Assembly (NCBI RefSeq): GCF_001426345.1 | Contig: NZ_LMEM01000015.1 | Location: 62,001-126,000, forward strand | Source of the DNA: Devosia sp. Root436 | Lineage (GTDB): Bacteria; Pseudomonadota; Alphaproteobacteria; Rhizobiales; Devosiaceae | DNA length: 64,000 nucleotides | Direction: 5' to 3' | Shown here: in pieces, positions 8,754 to 17,513 of the stretch | Position numbering within the stretch: position 1 is the first letter of the stretch | Layout of the letters: each line of letters begins with the position of its first letter | The notes under the pieces: model-generated | Database searches by the model: none | Seen by the model: the letters and a program-made list of their open reading frames with translations, nothing else | What the model was told of the DNA's origin: nothing | Position numbers and translations under genes: made by a program

Positions 8754-10025
8754 ATGACCGACGCCAAGCTGACGCTGCCCAAGACCAATTCGAGCCCGTG
8801 GCCGAACCGGCCGTTTCACCGGCAGTATCTGATGCGGCAGGCCAATAACCTGTTCGATTTCTTCGAGGCGCCGTCGATGAACCCGAAGGGCGGGTTCTTC
8901 GAACTGGACGATGAGGGCAATCCGCTCGATGCCGACAATGCCACCAGGCAAATCCACGTCACCACGCGCATGGTACATTGCGCGGTCATCGGCAGCCTGA
9001 TCGGGCGGCCCGGATCGGACGAGATCGTCGATCATGGCATGCGCTATATCTGGGACAAGCATCGCGACGCGCGGCGCGGCGGATATGTGTGGAGCCTCGA
9101 CGATGCCGGGGTGAGCAACGGGTCCAAGCAGGCCTATGGCCATGCCTTCGTGCTGTTGGCCGCGTCGAGTTCCAAGCTGGTGGGGCACCCGCTGGCCGAG
9201 CAAATGCTCGCCGACGTGACCGAGGTTATCAATACCCGGTTCTGGGACGACAAGACCGGCACGGTGCGGGACGAGTACAACCACGACTGGTCCCAGCTGC
9301 TGCCCTATCGCGGGCAGAATGCGAACATGCACATGACCGAAGCGCTGATGGCGGCGTATGAGGCGACGGGCAATCGCGACTATCTCAATAAGGCCGAGCG
9401 GATCGCCGAACGGATCATCCTCAAGAATGCGGTGCCGCTGGGGCACCGGGTGGCCGAGCATTTCGACGAGAACTGGGTGCTCGACAAGAATTACGAGGGC
9501 AATGAAATGTTCCGCCCCTCCGGCACGACGCCGGGGCACTGGCTGGAATGGGCGCGGCTGCTGTATCAACTCTGGGTGCTGGGCGAGAAGCGGCTGAGCT
9601 GGATGACCGGGGCAGCGCGCGAACTGTTCCAGCAGTCGATCGAACTAGGCTGGGACGACAAGCACGGCGGCTTCTTCTATACGCTGGACTGGGACAACAA
9701 GCCGATCATGCGGGAAAAGCTGTGGTGGCCGGTGAGCGAGGCCATCGGGGCGGCGGCCTATATTTCGGCCTTCGACAACGAGGACTATTTCCAGGCCTGG
9801 TATCGCAAGCTGTGGGACTATGCCGAGAACCACGTCATCGACCACCAGCGCGGCGGCTGGCTCAGCGAGCTCAAGGAAGACCTGACGCCGACCTCGCGGC
9901 TGTTCGTGGGCAAGCCGGATATCTATCACGCGCTGCAGGCCTGCCTGATCCCGCTTTATCCGACGACCGGAAGCCTGACCAAGGGCATCATCGAGGCCGA
10001 TCATACGATGAAGCACAGCGTTTAG
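8754..10025 (+). CDS. AGE-family (N-acylglucosamine 2-epimerase-like) sugar epimerase/isomerase
   Basis: A 423-residue protein with the (alpha/alpha)6 barrel of the AGE superfamily, which interconverts aldoses and ketoses or 2-epimers. Visible family blocks are HVTTRMVHC, YGHAFVLLA, QNANMHMTEALM, TPGHWLEWARLL and GKPDIYHALQACL; the His in TPGHW and in DIYHAL match the catalytic pair of YihS-like enzymes. It resembles the mannose or sulfoquinovose-type isomerases more than the renin-binding branch, but the substrate cannot be fixed from sequence. It has no operon partner. Confidence 0.85.
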   Translation: MTDAKLTLPKTNSSPWPNRPFHRQYLMRQANNLFDFFEAPSMNPKGGFFELDDEGNPLDADNATRQIHVTTRMVHCAVIGSLIGRPGSDEIVDHGMRYIWDKHRDARRGGYVWSLDDAGVSNGSKQAYGHAFVLLAASSSKLVGHPLAEQMLADVTEVINTRFWDDKTGTVRDEYNHDWSQLLPYRGQNANMHMTEALMAAYEATGNRDYLNKAERIAERIILKNAVPLGHRVAEHFDENWVLDKNYEGNEMFRPSGTTPGHWLEWARLLYQLWVLGEKRLSWMTGAARELFQQSIELGWDDKHGGFFYTLDWDNKPIMREKLWWPVSEAIGAAAYISAFDNEDYFQAWYRKLWDYAENHVIDHQRGGWLSELKEDLTPTSRLFVGKPDIYHALQACLIPLYPTTGSLTKGIIEADHTMKHSV

Positions 10026-10091
10026 AGGCGGCCTTTCCTTCTCTCCTTTCGGGAAGATTGCTTGAGGGGGGTCTCCCCACATCGAGTCAAG

Positions 10092-10142
10092 AAAAGGCCC
10101 CTCACCCGGCGCTGCGCCGACCTCTCACCCGAAGGGAGAGCC
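10092..10142. repeat. Family B palindromic repeat, copy 1
   Basis: AAAAGGCCCCTCACCC, a GGCGC/GCGCC hairpin, then CCTCTCACCCGAAGGGAGAG. The same module recurs at about ten other places in this window. It lies between the epimerase and nadC genes; a weaker related stretch precedes it at 10034-10080. Confidence 0.7.
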
Positions 10143-10205
10143 AGGAGACCGTTGCCAGCATGAGCAGTCGCGCGTAGAGCAGCGCCAGAGTTGAGGAACC
10201 TGCCG

Positions 10206-11078
10206 ATGTCACGATCCAACCGCCTGCCTGCCCAATTGCCGCGCCTGCTGGTGGAGCGCGCGGTGGCGGCTGCGCTGGAGGAGGATCTGGGGCTGGCGGG
10301 TGACCTGACCAGCCAGGCAACGCTGGCGCCCGAGGCAAAAGCCACCGCGAGCCTGTCGGCGCGGGAGCCAGGAGTGATCGCGGGGCTGGACCTGGCGGCG
10401 GCGGCGTTCCGGCTGGTGGGCGATGGCGTGGAATTTTCGCCCAAGGTGGGTGACGGCGACAGGATCGCGGCGGGAGGCCTCGTGGCCACGGTAACCGGCC
10501 CTGCCCGGCTGGTGATGTCGGCCGAGCGCGTGGCGTTGAATTTCCTCAATCACCTCAGCGGCATCGCCACGCTGACGCGGGACTATGCCGATGCGGTGGC
10601 CGGTACGGGCGCGCAAATCTGCGATACGCGCAAGACCACGCCGGGGCTGCGGGCATTCCAGAAATATGCGGTGCGCTGCGGCGGCGGGGCCAACCACCGC
10701 TATTCGCTGGATGACGCCATCCTGATCAAGGACAACCACATCGCCGTGGCCGGCGGCGTGACGGCGGCCTACCAGGCGGCGGAGGCATTTGCCGGACATC
10801 TGGTGGCCATCGAGATCGAGGTGACCGATCTGGCGGAGCTGGAAGAGGCCCTGGCAGCGGGAGCCCGCGTGGTGCTGCTCGACAATATGAGCAATGAGCT
10901 GCTGCGGCAGGCCGTGGCGATCAATGCCGGGCGGGCGAAGCTGGAAGCATCGGGCGGGGTGAAACTGGACCGCGTGCGCTCGATCGGCGAGACTGGAGTC
11001 GACTATATTTCGACCAGCCAGATCACCATGGCGGCCAGGCCGCTGGACCTTGGCCTCGACGTGGTGGTGGAACGCTGA
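10206..11078 (+). CDS. nadC: Nicotinate-nucleotide pyrophosphorylase (quinolinate phosphoribosyltransferase)
   Basis: A 290-residue enzyme converting quinolinate and PRPP to nicotinate mononucleotide in de novo NAD synthesis. Diagnostic blocks are EDLGLAGDLTS near the N-terminus, ERVALNFLNHLSGIAT, DTRKTTPGLRAFQKYAV (from about residue 140), GGANHRYSLDDAILIKDNH, and EIEVTDLAELEEAL. ATG 10206 has GAGGAA eight bases upstream; TTG 10191 is open in frame but less likely. cysQ begins 1 base after its stop. nadA and nadB are not in the window. Confidence 0.95.
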   Translation: MSRSNRLPAQLPRLLVERAVAAALEEDLGLAGDLTSQATLAPEAKATASLSAREPGVIAGLDLAAAAFRLVGDGVEFSPKVGDGDRIAAGGLVATVTGPARLVMSAERVALNFLNHLSGIATLTRDYADAVAGTGAQICDTRKTTPGLRAFQKYAVRCGGGANHRYSLDDAILIKDNHIAVAGGVTAAYQAAEAFAGHLVAIEIEVTDLAELEEALAAGARVVLLDNMSNELLRQAVAINAGRAKLEASGGVKLDRVRSIGETGVDYISTSQITMAARPLDLGLDVVVER

Positions 11079-11079
11079 G

Positions 11080-11910
<831 letters not shown>

Positions 11911-11999
11911 AAAGGCGAGCCATGCAACCTGATCTTAACTGCTCTACCCGATCTGTAGTGCCTCAGAACTTGCGCGATTCACGCCGAACCTATAGAGGA

Positions 12000-12023
12000 C
12001 CGGCATATATCGGCCCGGCATAT
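12000..12023. promoter_or_regulatory. Candidate PadR operator upstream of the RND efflux operon
   Basis: CCGGCATAT occurs twice in direct repeat, at 12000-12008 and 12015-12023, inside a dyad-rich stretch ending 19 bases before the padR ATG. PadR regulators often bind AT-centred dyads next to their own gene. Assignment rests only on position and repetition. Confidence 0.35.
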
Positions 12024-12042
12024 GGCCCGGTGGAGTTAGCGC

Positions 12043-12591
12043 ATGAACGTCAGAACCCTTTGTCTTTCGATCCTCTACGAGGGCGAAGCGACCGGATATG
12101 AAATCCGGCGGCTTTGCGTCGAAGGCGAATGCTCGTACTTCATCGAAGCGAGCTTCGGCTCGATCTACCCCGCCCTCGCCAAGCTCGAGGACGAGGGCCT
12201 GGTCGTCAGCCGGACCGAACAGCAGACCGGCAAGCCGGCCAAGAAGGTCTATTCCATCACCGAAGCGGGCCGTCTGGCCTTTGCCGAGGAACTGGCAGGC
12301 CCCCTGGGCGACGACGTTTTCCGCAGCCCGTTCCTGCTGTTTGCCCGCTTCGCGCATATCCTGCCGCGCGAATTGGTGGAAACAAGGGCCAACGAATTCC
12401 TGCAACGGACCATAGAGGGTCACAGCAAGCTGGAGGAAGCGTTCGCCGAACGCACCAGCAATGCGGCCGACACATGGGTCATCAATTACGGACGTGCGAT
12501 GATGGAGGTTGCCGAACGGCATATGCGCTCCCATATGCACGAACTGATCACTTTGGCGCGAGCCGAGCCGAAAAAAGACGCGGCTGAGTAA
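12043..12591 (+). CDS. PadR-family transcriptional regulator
   Basis: A 182-residue repressor-type protein. The winged helix is in residues 1-80, with TGYEIRRLC, then FGSIYPALAKLEDEGLVVSR and the wing KKVYSITEAGR, all typical of PadR. The C-terminal helical part, about residues 95-175, is the dimer region (PadR subfamily with a long C-terminal domain). It lies 15 bases upstream of the efflux adaptor gene, so it most likely controls the RND pump operon in response to a transported compound. Confidence 0.9.
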   Translation: MNVRTLCLSILYEGEATGYEIRRLCVEGECSYFIEASFGSIYPALAKLEDEGLVVSRTEQQTGKPAKKVYSITEAGRLAFAEELAGPLGDDVFRSPFLLFARFAHILPRELVETRANEFLQRTIEGHSKLEEAFAERTSNAADTWVINYGRAMMEVAERHMRSHMHELITLARAEPKKDAAE

Positions 12592-12606
12592 AGGGGCGAA
12601 TTCTCT

Positions 12607-13875
12607 ATGCGTGCACTGCTTTCCTATGGCGTAGCCTTGCTGATCCTGCTCGGGATCGGCGGCTGGCTGGCAACGGGTACCCTGGTAATCGGCGGGCAAG
12701 GGCCCGGCAATGGCGAAAAGCCCATCATCTCGGTGATCGAAGGCCAGGAAGACGGGCCGCTCCACTCCACGCTGGCCGAAGCCGGCGTGCTGGCCGAGCA
12801 TCCCCATCCCGCCACCGATCCGCACCTGACCGTTGCCCAGCGCAACGAGGCGGAGAGCGGCGCATCCGCACCCCTGCCGACCGTGCAGACCGTGACCTAT
12901 GTGGCCCAGCCGATGAAGATCGACGTGCCGCTGCGTGGCCGCACGCAGGCCAAGGCCACGGTCGGAGCCGTGGCGGAGACCGCCGGCATCATCGATACCG
13001 TGCATGTGACCAAGGGCCAGTCCGTGGAAGTGGGCGACCTGCTCTGCACGCTTGACCAGGGCACCCGCGTCGCTGCCGTATCGCAAGCGCGTGCCGGCCT
13101 GGCCCAGGCCCAGGCCGGGTTGCAGCAGGCTCAGGCCAATTTCGACACCAATGCGGAACTGCGGGCCAAGGGGCTGGCGGCGCCGAACACGGCGCGTGAC
13201 CTCGAAGTTGCGCTGAGCGGCGCCCAGGCATCGCTGTCGGCGGCCCAGGCCGGGCTCGATAATGCCGAAGCCGAACTCAACCGCACCGAAATCAAGGCGA
13301 AGGTCGCCGGCGTCGTGCAGGACCCCCTGGCGACAGCTGGAGCCTTGCTGGGCCAGGGCCAGCCCTGCGCCACCATCGTCCAGCTCAACCCAATGCTGTT
13401 CCTCGGCCAGGTGCCGGAAGCCCGCATCGGGCTCGCCAAGGTCGGCCTCGACGCCGTCATCACCACCGTCCCCGGCGCCAAGGTGGATGGCAAGGTGACG
13501 TTCATTTCCGCGGTGGCAGACAATGCGACACGCTCATTTCCGGTCGAGATCGAATTCGCCAATGAAGACCTGTCGATCCGTGACGGCGTAACGGCCGAAG
13601 CCATCGTGACCCTGGGCACCGCTCCGGGCCACCTGCTGCCGCAGTCGGTGCTGACGCTGGACGATGAAGGCACGCTGGGCGTCCGCACCGTCGAGAACGG
13701 CGTGGTGGCGTTCCATCCGATCACCATCGTCAGCGATACCCGCGAGGGCGTGTGGGTCACCGGCCTGCCGCTCAGCGCCGACGTCATCACCGTCGGGCAG
13801 GAAAACGTCACCGCCGGCCAGGCCGTGGATGCCACGGCCGCCGAAGCTCCCACCGCTAGCGAAGAAAGCGTCTGA
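12607..13875 (+). CDS. RND efflux periplasmic adaptor (membrane fusion protein)
   Basis: A 422-residue adaptor linking an inner-membrane RND pump to an outer-membrane channel. Residues 5-25 are a hydrophobic anchor; a long linker rich in acidic residues runs to about 95. Then come the lipoyl-like half (GRTQAKATVGAVAETAG, VHVTKGQSVEVGDLLCTLD), an Ala/Gln-rich coiled-coil hairpin at about 155-225, the second lipoyl half ending VVQDPLA, and beta-barrel domains. The linker before the first lipoyl half is longer than in AcrA. The RND permease starts 2 bases after the stop. No outer-membrane factor gene is adjacent. Confidence 0.92.
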   Translation: MRALLSYGVALLILLGIGGWLATGTLVIGGQGPGNGEKPIISVIEGQEDGPLHSTLAEAGVLAEHPHPATDPHLTVAQRNEAESGASAPLPTVQTVTYVAQPMKIDVPLRGRTQAKATVGAVAETAGIIDTVHVTKGQSVEVGDLLCTLDQGTRVAAVSQARAGLAQAQAGLQQAQANFDTNAELRAKGLAAPNTARDLEVALSGAQASLSAAQAGLDNAEAELNRTEIKAKVAGVVQDPLATAGALLGQGQPCATIVQLNPMLFLGQVPEARIGLAKVGLDAVITTVPGAKVDGKVTFISAVADNATRSFPVEIEFANEDLSIRDGVTAEAIVTLGTAPGHLLPQSVLTLDDEGTLGVRTVENGVVAFHPITIVSDTREGVWVTGLPLSADVITVGQENVTAGQAVDATAAEAPTASEESV

Positions 13876-13877
13876 TC

Positions 13878-16800
13878 ATGGTCGACTTCATCGTCAAAAT
13901 CCTCAGGATGCCCCGCGTCGTCCTGACGGTCATGGTCATCATGCTGGGCGCGGGCATTTCGGCCTATGTGTCGTTGCCCAAGGAAAGCTTCCCGGCGATC
14001 GACGTGCCGTATCTCTACGTCTCGATCAGCCAGACCGGCGTCTCCCCGCGAGACGCCGAGAACCTTTTGGCCAAGCCGGCCGAAGAAGAACTGGCGAGCC
14101 TGCCGGGACTGCAGAATATCAGTTCGACCTCGACCACCGGCCATGCCTCGGTGTTCCTCGAATTCGACATCAACACGGACAAGGACCAGGCCCTGTCGGA
14201 CACGCGCGCCCGGATGGACGCGCTCAAGTCGAAGCTCCCCGACGACGCCAATGACCCGGTGGTCTCCGAAATCGACCTGGTCGGCATGCCGATCATCTCG
14301 GTGGCCGTCTATGGCAGCGCGCCCGAAAAGGAACTGGTGCGCCGCGCCGAAGACCTGCAGGACGCGCTCGAAGGCATTGCCGAAGTGCGTGAGGCCGTGC
14401 TGTCGGGCGCCCGAGACGAAATCCTCGAAGTCAAGATCGACCTGCTGCGGCTCGAAGCCTATGGGCTGACTGCAAGCCAGCTGTTCGACGCGCTCAGCAA
14501 GAACAACATGGTGGTGGCGGGCGGCACGCTCAATACCGGCCAGGGCTCGTTCAATATCGAAGTTCCGGGCCTCATCACCAACGCGCAGGACGTGTTCGAG
14601 CTGCCGCTGAAGACGGACGGCAATACCGTCGTAACCTTCGGCGATGTCGCCACCATCACCAGGACGCTGGCCGACGCCACCGATTATACGACGGTGAACG
14701 GTTCGCCGGCGCTGATCATGGGCGTCAGCAAGAAGCTCGGCACCAACATCATCGACGTGTCCGACAAGGTGCGGGCGACGACTGAAGAAGTGGCCAAGGA
14801 CTGGCCGGCGGGCGTGCATTACAGCTTCTTCCTCGACCAGGCAGAAACCACGACCTCGCTGTTCCGGTCGCTGGAAGCGGCCGTGCTGACCGCCGTGGCG
14901 CTGGTGCTCATTACCTGCGTGGCGACGCTGGGCATCCGGCCGGCGATCATGATCGGCATGTCCATCCCGCTCTCGTTCATGATGGCGTTCCTGGTGGCCC
15001 AGACCCTGGGCATGACCATCAACATGATGGTGATGTTTGGCCTGGTGATCGCGGTGGGCGTGCTCGTCGACGACCCCGTGGTGGTGGTGGAATATGCCGA
15101 GCGAAAGCTGCAGGAAGGCGTTTCCAAGAAGGAAGCGTTCATCCTGGCGGTGCGCAAGATGTTCGTGCCGGTGGTGGGCGCTACGGCGACCACGCTGGGC
15201 GCCTTCGTGCCGCTGCTGTTCTGGCCGGGCATTATCGGCAAGTTCATGAGCTACCTGCCGATGATCGTGATCATCGTCATGGTGGCCTCGCTGATCTCGG
15301 CGCTGATCTTCATGCCGGTCATCGGCGCGGTCATCGCCTCGAGCCATGTCGACCCCAAGGCCAAGGAAGCCGCGGACACCGTGATGTACGCGGACAAGTT
15401 CGATTCCAAGAAGGTCAAGGGCCTGACCGGCATCTATGTGCGGACGCTGGAGCACCTGCTGCACTGGCCGCTGCCGACGCTGGCGGTGGGCTTTGCCATC
15501 ATCATCGGCATCTTCGCGACCTATGCTACCAATCCAACCGGCACGGAGGCCTTCCCGGCATCCGAGCCCGAATTCGCCACGGTTGCCGTGGTGGGTCGCG
15601 GCAACTACTCGCCGGAAGAAATTCGCGACATGATGAGCGATATCGGCGACGAGATCATGCAGGTGCACGGCATCCAGGACGTGATCATGCAGTTCGGCTC
15701 GACCGGTGCTTTCGGCACCACGCCGCCGGACACGATCGGCAATTTCCAGCTGCAGCTCGTCAACTACAACAATCGCGTCAAGGCGGCGGAAATCTTCGCC
15801 GACATCCGCGAGCGGGTGAAGGGCTTTGCCGGTCTCGATATCCAGGTGCTGGCGGCCGAGAACGGCCCGCCGGCCGGCAAGGACATCAACCTGCGCGTCG
15901 AAAGCACGAACTATGACGACCTCGTGCCGGTCGTGGCCGCGATCCGCGAGCATATCGAGGGCATGCCGAATACGGTGGACGTCGAAGACGGCCGTCCCTC
16001 CCCCGGCATCGACTGGCAGATCACCATCGACCGCAATGAAGCCGGCAAGTACGGCATCGGCGTGCGCGAGCTGGCGCCCTATGTGCAGCTCGTCACTTCG
16101 GGCGTGAACCTGGGCACCTATCGCGATGCCGAGACCGGCAAGGAACTCGACATCAAGGTGCGCCTGCCCGAAGACGAGCGGACGTTCGATGCGCTCGACT
16201 CCATGCGCATTGCCACGGCGCAGGGCATGATCCCGGTCAGCAACTTCATCGAGCGGACGGCTGTACCCAAGGTCGCCAATATCTCGCGGCGCAACCAAGT
16301 GTACCAGATGCCGGTGGCCGCCGGGCTGGCCGACCTGCCCGAAGGCGTCTATGCCGCCGATCGCGTGGAAGAGCTGAAGGCGTGGATCGATGAGCAGCCG
16401 TTCCCCGACACGGTGACGGTCGCCTATGGCGGCGCCGAAGAGCAGATGGGCGACGCCAACGCGTTCATCATCCAGGCCTTCGGCATGGCGATGTTCCTGA
16501 TCTTCTTCATCCTGCTGCTGGAATATAACAGCTTCTATCAGGTGATGGTGACGCTCTCGACGGTCATCATGTCGGTGGCGGGCGTGCTCCTGGGCATGCT
16601 GGCGACCGGGATGAGCTTCTCGGCCATCATGACGGGTCTCGGCATCGTGGCGCTGGCGGGCATCGTGGTGAAGAACGGCATCGTGCTGATCGACACCTAC
16701 AACGACTATAACCGGCACCAGCATGTGGAGCCGGTCAAGGCGATGCTGCTCACCGCCGCCCAGCGCGTGCGGCCGGTGCTGCTCACCGCCTTCCTGACGG

Positions 16801-17213
16801 CTTTGGGCGTGATCCCGATGTGGGCGAATATCGAGTTCGATTTCATCCGCCGCGAGATCGTCATCGGCGGCCTTGCCGGGTCGTGGTTCATCCACCTTTC
16901 GGCAGCGCTGGTTTCGGGCCTGTTCTTCTCGACCGCGCTGACGCTGATCATGGTGCCAGTCATGATCACCGCGCCCAGCGTGATGTGGAGCCAGATCAAG
17001 TGGCTTGGGCATCAGTTCGCCCGGCTGGGCCGCTTTGTCACCGGCCGCGGCCGGACGGCGCAGGCGGTGCCGGCGGGCTTTGACGGCATGGCGGTGGAAA
17101 TCCCCGAGGATGCCGATGGCGCCAAGCGCTATATCGTCAGCCCGGATGCCGGGCTGGTGGAAAAGGAAAAAAACGGCGTGACCGTGGTCAGCCGACCGGA
17201 AGCGGCCGAATAG
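13878..17213 (+). CDS. RND multidrug/solute efflux permease (HAE1/AcrB-like)
   Basis: A 1111-residue proton-driven inner-membrane transporter. The first transmembrane helix is at about residues 14-34; large periplasmic loops follow, with a second set of helices after about residue 530. TM4 carries the paired aspartates in GVLVDDPVVVVEYAER (about 397-398), the proton relay of the family, with Pro where Ala is usual. The C-terminal helices include GLGIVALAGIVVKNGIVLID. It has a hydrophilic tail of about 60 residues beyond the last helix. It forms an operon with padR and the adaptor and is followed by a strong terminator. Confidence 0.94.
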   Translation: MVDFIVKILRMPRVVLTVMVIMLGAGISAYVSLPKESFPAIDVPYLYVSISQTGVSPRDAENLLAKPAEEELASLPGLQNISSTSTTGHASVFLEFDINTDKDQALSDTRARMDALKSKLPDDANDPVVSEIDLVGMPIISVAVYGSAPEKELVRRAEDLQDALEGIAEVREAVLSGARDEILEVKIDLLRLEAYGLTASQLFDALSKNNMVVAGGTLNTGQGSFNIEVPGLITNAQDVFELPLKTDGNTVVTFGDVATITRTLADATDYTTVNGSPALIMGVSKKLGTNIIDVSDKVRATTEEVAKDWPAGVHYSFFLDQAETTTSLFRSLEAAVLTAVALVLITCVATLGIRPAIMIGMSIPLSFMMAFLVAQTLGMTINMMVMFGLVIAVGVLVDDPVVVVEYAERKLQEGVSKKEAFILAVRKMFVPVVGATATTLGAFVPLLFWPGIIGKFMSYLPMIVIIVMVASLISALIFMPVIGAVIASSHVDPKAKEAADTVMYADKFDSKKVKGLTGIYVRTLEHLLHWPLPTLAVGFAIIIGIFATYATNPTGTEAFPASEPEFATVAVVGRGNYSPEEIRDMMSDIGDEIMQVHGIQDVIMQFGSTGAFGTTPPDTIGNFQLQLVNYNNRVKAAEIFADIRERVKGFAGLDIQVLAAENGPPAGKDINLRVESTNYDDLVPVVAAIREHIEGMPNTVDVEDGRPSPGIDWQITIDRNEAGKYGIGVRELAPYVQLVTSGVNLGTYRDAETGKELDIKVRLPEDERTFDALDSMRIATAQGMIPVSNFIERTAVPKVANISRRNQVYQMPVAAGLADLPEGVYAADRVEELKAWIDEQPFPDTVTVAYGGAEEQMGDANAFIIQAFGMAMFLIFFILLLEYNSFYQVMVTLSTVIMSVAGVLLGMLATGMSFSAIMTGLGIVALAGIVVKNGIVLIDTYNDYNRHQHVEPVKAMLLTAAQRVRPVLLTAFLTALGVIPMWANIEFDFIRREIVIGGLAGSWFIHLSAALVSGLFFSTALTLIMVPVMITAPSVMWSQIKWLGHQFARLGRFVTGRGRTAQAVPAGFDGMAVEIPEDADGAKRYIVSPDAGLVEKEKNGVTVVSRPEAAE

Positions 17214-17234
17214 GCTGGGTTACAGCAAGAGGAG

Positions 17235-17261
17235 AGGCCCGCAGCGATGCGGGCCTTTTTG
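17235..17261 (+). terminator. Rho-independent terminator of the RND efflux operon
   Basis: A 9-base perfect stem AGGCCCGCA / TGCGGGCCT with loop GCGA, followed by TTTTG. It lies 21 bases after the RND permease stop. Confidence 0.9.
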
Positions 17262-17293
17262 TTTTCAGGTCAATCTCTTTGGCGGAGGCGACA

Positions 17294-17377
17294 ATGCGGA
17301 CCATCAGTGTCGAAACCATCAAGGCAGAGTTCGACGCGAAATACGAGGCAGAGCATCCCGAGTCCGAAGAGGGCTAG
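17294..17377 (+). CDS. Possible small protein of 27 residues
   Basis: A short open frame starting MRTISVETIKAEFDAK and ending in an acidic stretch EAEHPESEEG. GGAGG sits 5 bases before the ATG, an unusually good ribosome site for chance DNA, and the peptide would be an amphipathic acidic helix with no membrane segment. It follows the operon terminator, so it would need its own promoter. I do not recognise a family. It could be a chance frame. Confidence 0.35.
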   Translation: MRTISVETIKAEFDAKYEAEHPESEEG

Positions 17378-17416
17378 AGCTGCAATGTTATGCGCTTGAA
17401 AATCCGGCAGAGCCCG

Positions 17417-17490
17417 TCGAACCACGAGGCGGGGCACCACACAATCACTCGCTCGACCTCGTGGTTTGACAAGCTCACCATGAGGTCTCT
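17417..17490. repeat. Family A palindromic repeat, copy 3
   Basis: TCGAACCACGAGG (17417-17429) and CCTCGTGGTTTGA (17457-17469) are inverted with one mismatch, followed by AGCTCACCATGAGG. It lies in the convergent gap between the RND operon and the Atm1-type exporter, just before the exporter stop. Confidence 0.7.
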
Positions 17491-17513
17491 GGGGGTGCCA
17501 ATAGCACCCTGCC

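Noticed and set aside
13131..17012. A 1293-codon open frame on the minus strand opposite the RND efflux genes
   Set aside because: It is an antisense shadow of a GC-rich gene: it has low-complexity His/Arg/Asp-rich translation, no known domain, and covers a clearly real RND permease.
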